From NCBI GenBank assembly GCA_002049455.2, contig KV918772.1, positions 248,001 to 312,000 on the forward strand: a stretch of 64,000 bases of DNA, read 5' to 3'. A program made the position numbers and the translations under genes. Below, piece after piece: positions 32,591-44,265 of this stretch. The notes beneath the pieces are model-generated. The model worked only from the letters and a program-made list of their open reading frames with translations, was not told the DNA's origin and made no database searches. The DNA comes from Porphyra umbilicalis (taxonomy: Eukaryota; Rhodophyta; Bangiophyceae; Bangiales; Bangiaceae). The first letter of the stretch is position 1; each line of letters opens with the position of its first letter.

Positions 32591-34650
32591 CCGCCGTCGC
32601 AGGGATGCGGCTGCCGGCGCTCCGTCACGGCAGGGTCATTCAATTGTTGGACCAGGGTGGAAGTGGCGAGCACGGTGGTGCCACCACTGCCGCTGCGGCG
32701 GGAGTCGGGTCAGAAAGTCGAGTCGGCGCGGGGAGCAGATACCGTCGCAGCCAAACCTGTAGGTCATACCGAGAGAAAAGGGGGCAGGTTCTTCGCTGGT
32801 TGTTGGCGGTGGAAGCATTTCTCCGTCAAGACGAGCCCACGCTTTCTTCTCGGAGACAAAGATCTTGTTCATCGATCCGCGTTGCAGGACGCGGACATCG
32901 TCTTCAGTGATCGTCGCCTGTCAGCAAGTGGCCTGTCCCACGTCCGCATCCGCGACTGACCATTAAATTCACGTCCGTTCGCCGAAGAGAAACAGATGAA
33001 CTTCCCGCGTTTCCGATGGTCAACAACGACGTGAACTCATTTCCAGAACCAGCAGTTCGGTGAAACAGTGGTGGGGTTACTTCCAAATCCTTGCATATGA
33101 GGCAAGGTATTGGCACTACAGTGTGGTTTTGGCAGCCAATGTTGTTCCCATGGGAAAACCTATCGGATGAATCCGGCGGACCCCAGAGAACTCCTGCGAT
33201 ATCTATCTGATGGACGTTCACCGGCTCCCAGTTCTGGCTGCCGTAGCCCGATTCGCTGCTTGCCTGATTTACTCGGGAGGCTCGGCACGACGACTGATTC
33301 ACGACCGCCGTCGTCGCGCCGTCCTCGTCCGTGGTCATGCTAGTGCCCTCGGTTCTTTGCGAGTCAGTCTGCCTCGACCGGTCTCGTGGCGCTGTTTTCG
33401 TCCTTGGACCGTCTTGGCGCACGCTCTCCAGCTCTGTCGGTCCCCGGACGCCGGCATGCTGTGTGCTTGCTGCTTCCTGGCTTGCAAGCACTCGTGCGCC
33501 TTGCACTGTTGCCAGTTGTCTTCCACTTTGCACGCCAGTCCCTCACGTTTTCGCCGAGGCGCCTGCACTGAGCTTCTCCACGTTTTGCTCTGCGCAGTAT
33601 AGTGTTTATCAATGACAATCATTATGGATGATCGAGGTGGCTGCGGTTCTCGTGTTTCTGTAAATGCTTTCCAGCGGCATCGGCGGCGACGTGCATACGT
33701 GCGTCTGTTCTCTGATGCTCATGCCGTACAATCGTCTTCGCCTAGTGTCTACCGTCGTATTATTTCTCTCTGTTCTATATATCGAATGGTTTCATTACTC
33801 TCGTACCCGACCTTATACTGCCGTCGCTCCCGTCGTGCCACAGACAGGGAAGCGGGGCGGGACCGTGTGCTTCAAGAATATGAGAGCAACGTCAGGGATA
33901 AGCTTGTAGTCGCCCACCGCAGGCGTCCATGGTGTCGGCTCTGTCTTGCCCTTCATCGGCAGCAGCCAGGACCTCCTTTGCCACGGTGTCGACCGACGTC
34001 GGCGGCGAAACCGTGGTAGCGATCGGCTCGCCGGAAGCTCTGGCACTGCTCCCAGTGTGGCTGTGGTGGCCGAGGACGAGGCGGTGCTCGGAGCTGAACA
34101 AACGGCCGACGCGCTCATCTACGGCTTCCGTACCTTTGGCGGACCCAGCTGCCCATCGCGTGGTGTTGGCGACGAGGCCAATGGCGGATACACTCGCCGG
34201 CGGGGCCATCTCGGCTGCGGTTCCACCTCAGCTGGACACCGCGCTGGTGGCGTCGGCGCAGACTCGGACGAGGTGGTTGCCGTAGAGGCGGGCGCGTATG
34301 CGACGGACAAGTTTATTGAGGAGCACGGTGGGGATAGTCTGCGGACGTCGCCGGCAAAGGCCAGCACGGTGGCGGTCATGGCCGATAACGCCGCGGCGAA
34401 GGCCCAGGGCGTGGCGGTTGTAGTCGATGAGAAACACAATACCGGGAAAGACTGACCGCATAGAACGTGTTCTGTGCCAGAGCAATGTGTCCGTGTCTGT
34501 GTGCCACATGTTGGGGAAGGCGTCCGGAACACCAAGGTGCTTTTGAGACACCTCCCTTCTTGCCTCCTTTCCAAGTATTTTCCAGGCCACAGCTAGCATT
34601 TAGAAGATGCCTTTAAGAAATGCGCAAAGCTTACATGTCCCTTTCCCCGC
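32591..34650. other. Inside hAT-3: weak frames only
   Basis: Several 80-200-codon frames exist on both strands without recognisable domains. One plus frame at 33946-34455 is acidic to Ala-rich (VVAVEAGAYATDKFIEEHGG) and could be a small gene, but the opposite strand is equally open there. The MLH1 N-terminus was sought here without success. Confidence 0.3.
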
Positions 34651-34651
34651 C

Positions 34652-34975
34652 TCACTTCGCGTTCCCTTTAGCGCTGCTTCTTGTTCGTGCTGCTGTCAAG
34701 CTCTCCCGCTGCATCAGCACCGGCTCCATGTCTGCCACCACGGCTGCCAGCGACAGTTGAGTTGGCCGTTTGGGCGGGAGCCATGCCACTGCAGCAGTCG
34801 TTGTGGCGGCAGTCAGGATCACGGAGGTGACCATGACACCCAATATAAACTTGGCACATTTGAATGCGCGCCAATATGGCTTGCTGCCCGGCGCGCGCCA
34901 AATCGCCACGCTCGGATGGCAGAGGGGGAGGACGCGGGCCATCGTCTGACGGGCTGCTGTCGCCGATAGAGGCAC
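34652..34975 (-). CDS. Small frame with one predicted membrane segment
   Basis: This 107-codon minus frame contains FILGVMVTSVILTAATTTAA, a credible transmembrane helix preceded by a basic, Trp-containing stretch. No family is recognised. It could be a fragment of a membrane protein or a chance frame in GC-rich DNA. Confidence 0.2.
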   Translation of the reverse strand: MPLSATAARQTMARVLPLCHPSVAIWRAPGSKPYWRAFKCAKFILGVMVTSVILTAATTTAAVAWLPPKRPTQLSLAAVVADMEPVLMQRESLTAARTRSSAKGNAK

Positions 34976-37942
34976 AATGACGCGAAGACATCGTACCCGT
35001 GTGTCCAGTCACCGCCAATAATAGTCGCAGACGATGAAAGAGGGGGGAAAAGGGGGAGGGGTAGAGCGCGGGGCGGGGAGGGGGCAACCGAGAAGCCGTG
35101 GCGAAGCACGATGAGAAACTTGTCCACGGCGTCACGACGGCGACGCTGCAACGTTGCAGAGGGGTTGAGCGCGAATCGGGGGGAGGGCAACAGAGCAGCA
35201 GAAGGGCAGCACGAATAGAAACGCGTCCACCGCGCATTAACGTCGACACCGCCATGCAACAGAGTCAACGAGACTGGGCAACAGGCTGCCAGGGCTTCTC
35301 AATCTGAACGCGGCCGTGATCCACCAGAAAAATGCACGAGACGGGGAAAACCTACACACGTCTTGCACGTTCTGATTCTGGGCATTGGCGTTTAGTCCCT
35401 CACAGTTGATAGTACGCAGTCTGCGTGATGCTTTGAGTCGCACGCTACGCGTGCACACCGGCCAGGTCGGTCTCCCGGAGTCGCGTATCGAGAGGACTTG
35501 GCCATCTGCGTGGCTACTCTACTACACTGCAGACAGCTTGAGTGTAAAGAGCATGTGGCCAACCAGGCCACACTTGATGCACTGCCTCGCCTGGGAGCAG
35601 CAAACGTTGGGCCAGAGACCGGAGAGGAAAAAAGGACTCTGGATGGCCACAAGACGGTGGCACTCCGTCTTTCAAAACGGGCAAAATCTTGTTTTGTGTC
35701 CATGGACGCCAGGAGTGGCGGTGAAGCCGCAAACAAGACATCTCATGCTGCGATGTGGTCCTGCTCGACGAACAAAAGAAGCGGTCATTTGCAATCTCAT
35801 GAGGGAAATGCCGCGAAAAAGGGAAGGCATGATACCGTGCGGCTCGTAGGTCGGTCAATCAAGTGCGCTTTCAATACGTCACGTGGGCCCACAGCACTGT
35901 TTTACATCTGCAATCAACGAGATGGGATATCGGAACGCACCTGTTCGTGACCTGCCTTCTGGTCCGCGGCGGGCGACGTCGTTGCCGACGTGTTCGCCGT
36001 TGCTTGCAGAGAGCGTCACTGACGCATTGACGTGAAAGCGAGGGGTTGGGTGGCAGTGGCGTCTGTTGCCCTCCGACGAAGAGACACAGTTGACCCCTTC
36101 GGTCGGTCACGGGAGGCCGGCCGTCAGTTCGACAAGAGAATAGACTCTGGAGGCTGTGGGGAGGTGCAGATACTCGCAAGAGATCACTCAGCTTGCTTCC
36201 ATATTGCACCTGGGTCGGTTGGTGATTGGGTGGCAATCTCTGAAAGCTCTATGGGAGTGGTGACTTGCCGATTCAGTGACACATTCGCAAGAATTTTGGG
36301 TGCCAACCGCTCATGTGGCCTTCGAGAGGCATTCCGGCCCCTGCCTTTCTCGAAGTTGCTGTCGAGAATATGGACGTTCGTTGCAAGTGGAAAAAAGCGG
36401 CAAAGGCACTTCTACTCCAAGGCAAAACAAATAGGTCGCACGGGGGGCTTCCTTTGAACGATTCTATATTAATCGCTCCGAACGGACGGCTTCCGGTTAA
36501 CCAGTGTATCACTGTCAATGGGGCGTGATCTGCATGGAGGTCATTGCCGGCAGCAGAGGCGCTGACCTTCGGCCCTCTCCGCCCTGATCCGCTGCGTGGT
36601 ATGCGGCTCTGGCGCACCGGCGTGACAGTCTTCGTGGCGCCCGCTCCGCCACCGCCGATGTCGCCACCGCCGCTGTACTGTTGCTGTTCACGTGATGGAT
36701 GGAGATGCGATCGACGCGGCCGTCGCAGGCACGTCGCGGATCAAACCGACCGACGCGTTGGGCGAGTCGTTGACGGGAGGGCTGCGACAGGATGGTGGTA
36801 TTCGCCCCTGCCCATCGGATGCGGACATCGTCTGCGTTTCTATTTCGCATACCTCAATGAGATTCTCCGCCGTGTGTGCACTTTCGCATCTCTCCTCCTC
36901 CTTCAGGACCGGCGCGCGGTCGCGCAGGACGGCGGAGAGTCTGCCGCGCCGGACAGCGGCCCGTCTGCTGCAAGGCACGGGGCCCGTCTGCCGCGCGGCG
37001 TGCCGGTGAGTCCGCTGACGACCTTAAACGTGGCCAGCGACACCCCGCGGATGGGCACCGCGAAGGGGCGATAGAAGGGGTGGAGGACCGCTGGTGCGCA
37101 CCGCAACCGGGGGAAGGCGGGGGCGAGGCCTTCCCCCGCTTCAAAAAGTCCCTCGAGGGGGAGCTGAGTGCGGTGAGCAGTGTGGTATCGCGTTATGTAA
37201 CGTGAGACTACGGACGTGTGTGGAGCGGCCGGGTGCTCCTGTGGGAACAGTGAGACGTGCGGGCAGAGGCTCAGATTCGAGTACTCTTCAGGGGGCCGGG
37301 AAAGGCGGAGGTTTGGGGATGACACGGGGGCAGAGCAAGAGAACCATCCGTTTCTTGTACACGATTTGCTATCTTGGTGCGGGCGCCATTGGCGTCCTCA
37401 TTTCCTTCACCGACAAAATGACCGACCTACTGACACGCCTCCTGGCGCGACGCTGTGAACCAGGGGGGAGCGGTCCCGGCTGTCGAGTGCTGATGGGCGG
37501 CCATGAGTGTAGAAAACAAAAAAAATGTCCAGCTGCTCTAGTGTTGCGCCCGTTCCTCATCAGAAGTTTCTGCTTGTTCATGTGCGGGACCAGGCCGCAC
37601 CCACGTGCCGAAGTTGAGCACTGGGCGAGGTTGAGGCCACACACGACAGCTGAGAACTGAAGCCGCACCCATCGCACTCCGACGACGGCCTGCCAATGAA
37701 GGAAGAGCACAGCCCTCCGACGCAGGACCCCCGCCTCCATTACTGCCAGTCGCTGCAGAACCGCCGCCGCCTGCCCCTGAGAAATCAACACCACGCGTCA
37801 TGTCACCGATCCTGGTCCCCGTTGGTAGGGCTTGGGGTCGCGCCAGCCGCCTCTCGACCACTGGTGTCGAAAGAAAAGACAACAGCGCTGCAAGCAGCGA
37901 CCGGCAAAGAGGAGATCCATCGTATCTACGAATGTTTCTTTG
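34976..37942. other. Inside hAT-3: no gene recognised
   Basis: Minus-strand frames near 36960-37200 (HPFYRPFAVPIRGVSLATF) and 37560-37790 (ERRLARPQALPTGTRIG) look moderately protein-like. They may be further exons of the PHD-finger gene downstream of 37943, but no domain is visible. The rest, 35000-36500, shows nothing. Confidence 0.3.
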
Positions 37943-39358
37943 TCAGAACACAGGCGCCCGCCGGGGGCGGCTGCCGATGTCGTTGGGTGATTTCGAGGCT
38001 GCAGCTCCACCCATCACCACCGCTGCCCGTCTGTCTGCGCCACAGATGCCATCGGTGCCCACATCCTGCCCACTGGCAACAAAACCGGCGTCGCCTCGAT
38101 TGGCAGCACCTACAGCAGGCCGAGCATGTGCTGCCGTAATTTCCCGGAGCGCAACAGCGAGGGCGGCATGTGGGATTCGCCGCGGCCGCTGCCGACCGGC
38201 AAGCCGCTTGCTACGAAGGAGGCCTCGCCGGTCTGGACGTGTCGCGATGGAGACCCAAGCTGCCTCGGCTGCGTCCGACGCGACGCCCCAGGCGTTGCAA
38301 AAGAGAGTCTCCGTCTCGTTACGACGAAGACCCGTGATCACGAAATTGCGGCAGTCGGTGCCCTGCTCGGAATGCGCGTCGAACGCATGCTGCACGGCCG
38401 CGGCCCGCTACCACAACAACCGGGAATGAGCTGCGTCAGCCGTCATCTGCTTCATGAGGAGGTAATCGGTAGCCCTGGCGGAGTGCGCCGGACAGAAAGC
38501 TGCATAGTTCTCGTCGTGACGGAAGCACCGCCCGTCATTCTCCAGGTGGGCCAGAGACGGGGGGGGTGCGGCATAGAGGCAGCAAGAGGGGCAGACACGC
38601 GGGCACTCTGGCACGTAGCAGCCGACAGAGGAATCCTTGTCGCCACATTCGGAGCACGTCAGCTGAAGTCTGCGGTGGTAGGCGGAGATGACATTGCAGA
38701 GCTGGTCCGTGTCCGGGTTGTGATACGCCTCGGGTACCCACATTGCGCAAACTTTGTGCACGTATACACTCTTGCGCATATTTCCTTTGATGAAAGGGCC
38801 CAGCTTTGGTGACGGCAGCGTGCCGCCAGTCCTGTTGACAAGTGGGAAAAAAGTCGCACGAGGGTTCGGGCTCATCCCCGACCAGCTCTTCCGCCACTTG
38901 CTCCGCCTGCCGCTGGTTCTTGGGCTCCCGCGTTGGTGGCCAGCTCTTAGCCAAACTTCCCGTGCTCCGCCGCGTGCTACATGGCAAGCGCGCTGAAGAA
39001 ACCGCGCAGCCCGCCGAGAAGCTGCCCGCTCTCGCCAGACGCTTGTTCTTGCTCTTGTTTGACACGCGGCGCGTTGAGGGCCACGCGTCTCCTGCGGAGA
39101 TGTCACGCAGTTTTTCAGTCTGCTTCCCCTTGTTCTCGCGAAGCACGGACGGGGCTGCACTTGACCCTTCATTCTTGTGCTTGTGGGCCGCCACCAGCCC
39201 CTCACACCACTTTCGCTTGGCCCGTGCGTCCCCCCTTGTAGCGGCAGAAGACTGAAACTCAGGCATACCACGGACAACGCGAAGAGGGCTGGGCAAGCAG
39301 GGTGCTCGCAGTCGCTGCAGGAGATCTGACCAACCCCACCACCAAGTAGCGACGCCAA
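37943..39358 (-). pseudogene. Extended PHD-finger (ePHD) protein gene, broken
   Basis: The minus-strand sequence shows VYVHKVCAMWVPEAY, then LTCSECGDKDSSVGC, a Cys-rich turn (CPRVCPSCC) and finally FCPAH. This is the C...W / C..C..K.A..GC / FC..H layout of extended PHD zinc fingers in chromatin regulators (trithorax and AF10 type). Upstream, another minus frame gives a basic linker (KRKWCEGLVAAHKHKNEG), and a further cysteine pair (CSDCEHPAC) lies at about 39320. After a TAG near 38408 the same frame continues to 37943 with FVITGLRRNETETLFCNAW. Introns may explain the frame change near 38.9 kb, but the in-frame TAG suggests decay. The precise chromatin protein cannot be named. Confidence 0.55.
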
Positions 39359-40700
39359 TGGAGGTGGCCGGTCGAGCGCCGCCCCAGCTTAACGTACAAT
39401 GGCGCGGCTATAGACTCCCTGGGCGAGGCGGAGCGTGGCCGCCGGCGATCTTGGGGGAGGGCGTGACCGCCGGCGGCAGCGACGGTGACGACAACTGTCG
39501 TAGCAGCAGTGCTCGCGCTTGGTCGGGGGGGGTGCGAAGGGAGCACTTGATGCCGCAGGCAGCAGTGAATCCGTCAGCAAAGGCAGCCGTGCAGCGCCAG
39601 CGCCAAGCGGGGGAGAGTGAGGCCGCAGGCAGCGGCGCTCGTGACGGCAACGGCTACGGGGGCAAAAAAGCGACGTCATCCAAGCAGCGCCTAAGTAGGT
39701 TGCAGGGCACTTCTCAACGTCATTTCCACCCGATGACACCGACGGCCACGGGGCCTGGCTGATTGTCTGACTGACTAAAGGTCGCCTTAGTCTGGCCGCA
39801 GTGAGGCTGCACAAGGGGCTGGCGCAGTGCGATGTGTCGCGCTCCCGGTGCCTGGCGTCTCCGTGTCTCCAACACGACTGCTGGGGCGCCCACGCCTATG
39901 GAAATGTGGGGCTCGGGGCCCCTCTGTGGGAAAATATGGAATGAGAAGGTGACAAGTGTGCCCGGTGAGAGGAATTCTTGTGCATCCAGCCGCACAGGGG
40001 ATCCTGCTAGTGACGCTTGGTAGAGGCAACAGACCCTGGATGGAATGTCCGTATGTTGACCGCTCCATGGATTTCTTTTGCGACTGGATGTGGATCTTCA
40101 AAACCCGCAAGCAGACGGCTCGGTGGTGCGCGGCAGGGCTGAAAACAACGGTGTCGAACGAGTTCACCATAGCTGCCACCGTGAGCCATAGTGGTCTGGA
40201 CGGTGGTAACTCTTCTGGGTCGTGCACTCGCTGGATCGGTTGCTGCGCAATCCCTGTTCGTGCGGCTGAAACAACGTCGTGGTCGCTTCTCTGCTGGAGG
40301 CTCAAAGACCAGGGTAGTTAGTTCCCTTTGGGCAGGCAGTTGATCTTCAGTGCGGCCAAAGTTTCATTCCGGCCATGCCCGTGCCTTTTGGGAGCGGCCC
40401 AGGGAGTCATTTTGATGCGATTCCGCGGTGTTTCTGTGCCGTCTTCTTTACGATTTCAGAGGGCACGGCAGCGCCGCGCCACCGCAGGTCATGGCCGCCC
40501 TCGCGGCGGAGTCTCTATTCGACTTCGTCCGAGTGCGGGGCACCATGGAGCGCCGAACCAGGAGCACAAAGCAACGCAGATTGCGCACACCGAGGCCGTG
40601 GACGTACGCCTTCTCGATGCACTGAATTAAAACAACGAAACGGTTCCAGTTGGATACTACGCCCGCCTACATGCCTACATGGTCCGGCACCCAAGAAAAC
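39359..40700. other. Inside hAT-3: no gene recognised
   Basis: GC-rich frames on both strands (39389-39814) have no domain; they could hold a 5' exon of the PHD gene. From 39815 to 40700 nothing is seen. Confidence 0.3.
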
Positions 40701-41660
40701 TCACAGATTTGCGTCGGTTGCAGCGCCGCCCGCTTGCAACCGCAAAGCAGCAGCCGTGGCAGAGGCCATTGAAGCTGAAGCAACTGGCGGGCCGCCACCA
40801 GCCACGTGACAGACAGAATCAAGCAACTCGGCGGCGGGACTGGACGCGACATGGGACGCCGCGGGATCCGCAGAAGCACGGGGCACCAAAGAGGTGCGGC
40901 GCTCTGGTACGGCGACAGACATTCGAGGCACGGGAGCGCGACGAGGGACACGCGCCACAGCAATTTCAGGACGAGGTGCCAAAGCAACTGCAGCGCGGGG
41001 CCCGAGACATGTAACGGGAGCGGGCGCGGCAGCCAGCGCGGCGCCGCCCGCGGCAGCGGTAGCAGCGGCGGCCACGGAATCGACCGTGGTGGCGGCAGCT
41101 GCCGCAAAAGCAGGCACTGCGCCGGCAGCGGCAGTGCGCGGAGCTTCACGCGTGGCGGCGGCGGAAACAGTGTGCGCGGAACCGGGCGTTGTAGTGGCAG
41201 CGGATGTGGGCGTGGCAGAGGCAGCAATCATACCGCTGGCAATGAAAGCTCGTGCAGCGGCTCCGTGCGTTACAGAAAAAGAGGCGCTTCGTGCGGCGGC
41301 GGCGTTGGGCGCTGCTGCGGCGGCGACAATCACCCCCGACAGTGCCGCCGCTTCCACCACCGCGCTGGCAACTACGCACTGCACGGCATAAGCCATGCTC
41401 GGCATCGTTGCTGAGCGTAGAGCGGCGGAAATTGCAGAGCAAAGCGACTTCGAGACTTGCGCAGAGCTGAGGGTTCCGGATGTTAACATGAACTCCCGCA
41501 CTTGCGAGGCAACCGCGCCCTTGACGACGACGCCCGCCATTTCCGCGTCCACGTCCTCGAGAGGGCACTGGTACAGCTCCGCAACGACGTCATGCGCAAT
41601 GCCGACGGGAGGTTGGCCCCCGAACGTAGAAGACACGAAGACGGGCAGCTTGTGCTCGAA
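40701..41660 (-). CDS. Ala/Val-rich frame downstream of the zinc-knuckle frame
   Basis: A minus-strand frame of about 310 codons starts with a mixed, protein-like segment (FEHKLPVFVSSTFGGQPPVG, then AHDVVAELYQCPLEDVDAEM) and turns into Ala/Val/Thr repeats. It lies immediately downstream of the zinc-knuckle frame and may be a further exon of that gene. The second half is low complexity. No function is assigned. Confidence 0.25.
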   Translation of the reverse strand, partial: FEHKLPVFVSSTFGGQPPVGIAHDVVAELYQCPLEDVDAEMAGVVVKGAVASQVREFMLTSGTLSSAQVSKSLCSAISAALRSATMPSMAYAVQCVVASAVVEAAALSGVIVAAAAAPNAAAARSASFSVTHGAAARAFIASGMIAASATPTSAATTTPGSAHTVSAAATREAPRTAAAGAVPAFAAAAATTVDSVAAAATAAAGGAALAAAPAPVTCLGPRAAVALAPRPEIAVARVPRRAPVPRMSVAVPERRTSLVPRASADPAASHVASSPAAELLDSVCHVAGGGPPVASASMASATAAALRLQAGGAATDANL

Positions 41661-41734
41661 GCGGGCGCGTGTCGCTTCCGGTCACCGGTTGTCTTGACCA
41701 ACTGGCATGTGGGGGCCTTCGAGGTCGCCCACAT

Positions 41735-42760
41735 CTATGGGAGCCGCGGATGTGGCACCGTTGCTGCCCCTGCGGGCCTTTTCTTGACGCCAGTGACCTG
41801 TCTCAACGGCAACGAAGCCGAGGACGGCAGCTTGCTCTTGGTGATGGCGGCGGCGTAGCGGTCCGTCCTGCTTCGCCGCCTGGTATGGTTTACGCGCTCT
41901 GCCTTGACAGCGTGCTCTTCCTTATGTGCCTGCCCGCTGGCTCCGCCGCACCGAGCCTTCTTGCCACTGCTTGCGGCATGGCGGGAGCCATGGGCGCCGT
42001 CGTTGCCGCCGCCTCGTCGCCGTCCTCTCCCGCTGCCATCACCAACACCTCGTTTGCGCCCCCTCCCTCTACCGCCTCTGTCACCCTCAGCCGCGGCGGC
42101 TGCGTTCTTGTCGGACGTGCTTTGCCCGTCCACGTCGGAGGAAGGTTGCGTCGTCTCTTTCAGACTGCTCTCGGCGGCCGAAGCGGCCAGCCGGTTGACG
42201 GCGACCGCACCGAGGTGCACATATGAGTAGAGCGTCTTGAACGTCGCCTTGTTCTCCTCTTGCAGCGGCGCTGCGTTGCTGCCGAGCCCTTCCATCATCC
42301 GCACGGTCTCATTGATGTCAAGACGCTCGGCATTGGTGTTGACGTGGAGCTGCCACGTGGCCACTCGACGCGTGTGCGCTTCTTCCGCGGCCGTGGTGGA
42401 GACGCTCACCGAGTTGTCCACCATACTCTGGATGGAGAGGTCCGTGATGAGGGTGCAGACAAAATCTTCCTTGGTGAGCGGCTGCTTATTGGGCTTCCTC
42501 ACGAGACGCCCCTTATTGTTCAACTTCCACCGTCCGGGGTGTGGGGCCTGCGTCCCGTACAGGTGGCCTGTCACCCCGCACGTGTTGCACTCCTCCTTGT
42601 GCTCGCACAGCGTGCTGACGCACTGGCAGAGCACTCTAAAAGGGTGGCCCTCTGGTAGCGACCGGCCGCACTGCGTCTGCCTCAGAGGGCACGACCGCGC
42701 ATAGTGAGTCGACCCGTCAGGGGGGCTGACGTAATGGCACAAGCTTCACTTCATGGTGCA
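41735..42760 (-). CDS. Zinc-knuckle-like protein, unrecognised family
   Basis: The N-terminal half has an array of Cys and His residues: LCHYVSPPDGSTHYARSCP, then LCQCVSTLCEHKEECNTCG and GHLYGTQAPH, which reads as two or more zinc knuckles. A helical region follows (YVHLGAVAVNRLAASAAESS), then a long basic, Gly/Arg-rich tail with nuclear-localisation character (RGRKRGVGDGSGRGRRRGGG). The frame is uninterrupted for about 335 codons. It may be an element-encoded nucleic-acid-binding protein or a host gene. Its position near the right end of hAT-3 makes either possible. Confidence 0.4.
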
Positions 42761-42821
42761 CGCTGCCGCGGCGCCTTGTGCTCTGACTGTTGCAGCCCGT
42801 CCCCGTCGCCGCGGTGTCCGC

Positions 42822-42915
42822 CGTAGTGATCGTCGCCGTGGCCGCCGCGGTGATCGTCGCCGTGGCCGCCGCGGTGATCGTCACCGTGGCCGCCGCGGTG
42901 ATCCTCACCGTGCCC
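42822..42915. repeat. 24-bp minisatellite, about four units
   Basis: The unit GTGATCGTCGCCGTGGCC followed by GCCGCG is repeated about four times with small changes. The length is a multiple of three, so repeats keep any frame open. Confidence 0.75.
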
Positions 42916-43385
42916 GCCGTCCCCCTGTCACGCTCCGCGCTGTGTTGAAGATCCCCGTACCCCGACCGGGAACCCCAGCATCCCGGTCGAGAAACTGGCG
43001 GCGGGCGTGAGCAATGCGCACTGGCTCTCACGCGAGTCGGCGCTGGAAGAGTCGCCTCTGAGGTATGCCGCCTCGTGTCGCGGCCAGCGTGGAACAGGAC
43101 CGGGGCTGAGTTGGCTGCGACGGAAGCAGGCTTGAAGGCGACGTCTCGAATCGGGAAGTGCTCATCAGAAGTCGACTGCTGATGTCATGTTTCCGCGGAC
43201 CTCAATTACTATTGGCTGCGGTGCCAATCGTGATCAACTCGGACCACGATCGTGACTAAGTGGTCCACAATAGTTTGGGCAGACCATGCCTCCGGCAGCG
43301 TTTCCAAACTACAGAAAACCACCATACGCACCAAAATCGCACGGTTTGGCGCGCCCTCAAAGCGCCCTTACGCGCGCCCCCAGAT
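42916..43385. other. Right subterminal region of hAT-3
   Basis: No gene is recognised. The stretch 43273-43328 has an inverted diverged copy at 26137-26191. GCGCCC motifs cluster at 43345-43380. Confidence 0.45.
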
Positions 43386-43409
43386 GCGTTTAGCAACCCT
43401 ACCCTGGAT
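43386..43409. repeat. hAT-3 right terminal repeat and target duplication
   Basis: GCGTTTAGCAACCCTA is followed by CCCTGGAT (43402-43409). GCGCCC/GCGCGCCC motifs lie just inside (43345-43380). Confidence 0.75.
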
Positions 43410-43864
43410 AAGAACGAGACAGATTTGCACGGCCAGGAAGGGCGATTCTGCCGTCTTCTGCACGAAGAAAGAGGGCTACTTCGGTTCCTGTCAGGCGATC
43501 ACAAGGGTGGACAGCACTGTAGAAAGACTGCACAGTCATTGCTCATTTGTATACAGGGGTGGCGCACTTCGTAGCCCTAGTGCTAAATTACCGAAGATCA
43601 GGCAACCTTGTCTGAATTTTTCACCATCAGAGGGCGGCAGTACGCTCGATCGAGGACTTGAGTTTGAATTTGTAGGAAAACGCACCCATGGACAAGGAAA
43701 TGCTTCTGGGCCGGTTCTGAAGGGGTCCTGGTAGCGGTACATCGCCAATCTCAAGCCTACTAGACCTCAGAGATCACTCGATCGCGGATCATCTGAGAAT
43801 GATCGCGTCGACTGCGCTGCAAGTGCGGTGAGTCTCATTCGACGACGATTCAGTTGCGCTCAGT
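43410..43864. other. Short intergenic stretch
   Basis: No gene is recognised between the right end of hAT-3 and MITE C. Confidence 0.4.
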
Positions 43865-43866
43865 TA

Positions 43867-44265
43867 TTGCTGATCCCCATATTTTGCCCTGGGGGACAGC
43901 GGCAGAGACTGACTGTGAAAAAAAACACTCAATTGGTCTTAAACGACAGTAAGAAGGCATCTAGGCCAATAGAAAGCCCGCATTTGGTGCCAGGACCTTG
44001 AATCCAGCAGAACTCACTGTTTGTTGCCGCTTGATCCGACTTTCTTGGCACGGAGCAAGCTGCGCACGCGAGATCCTGAAAATTTCTACTGTCTCCTCGC
44101 CAAGAGTGCAGAGAAAAAGAGGAGCTGAACTTGATTTTCTGGCTGTAGCGGCACATGTTAGCAGTCAGGATCACGAAGTCAGTCCTAGATGCGCATCTGA
44201 TCTGTGGAGAGAGTCCGTCCGCAAGTCAGTCTTTGTCCACCAGGACAAAATTCGGTGATCAGCCA
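43867..44265. mobile_element. Tc1/mariner-type MITE, copy C (399 bp)
   Basis: It has the same length and interior as copies A and D. The left end is TTGCTGATCCCCATATTTTG after TA (43865-43866). The right end reads GGACAAAATTCGGTGATCAG followed by CCATG, so the right TA has decayed to TG. More substitutions than in copies A and D suggest an older insertion. Confidence 0.82.

Larger units (their letters stand above)
20137..43401. mobile_element. Large hAT-bounded unit (hAT-3), 23.3 kb with nested elements and gene cargo
   Basis: The left end TAGGGTTGCTAAACGC (20137-20152) and the right end GCGTTTAGCAACCCTA (43386-43401) are perfect 16-bp inverted repeats. The 8 bp outside each end are identical: CCCTGGAT at 20129-20136 and 43402-43409. 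Both ends carry subterminal GCGCCC motifs. A matching 8-bp duplication at the two ends of matching inverted repeats indicates a single hAT insertion. The interior holds a foldback repeat, hAT-2, a Tc1 pseudogene, pogo-2, an MLH1-like fragment, an extended-PHD gene and a zinc-knuckle gene. No hAT transposase was recognised inside. The present size may reflect later insertions, captured host DNA, or both. Confidence 0.7.

Noticed and set aside
32636-32960. N-terminal ATPase part of MLH1 (a minus frame reading ITEDDVRVLQRG...).
   Set aside because: The resemblance to the DNG/GFRGEAL region is too weak: no GFRGEAL or conserved Asn/Asp motif is visible.
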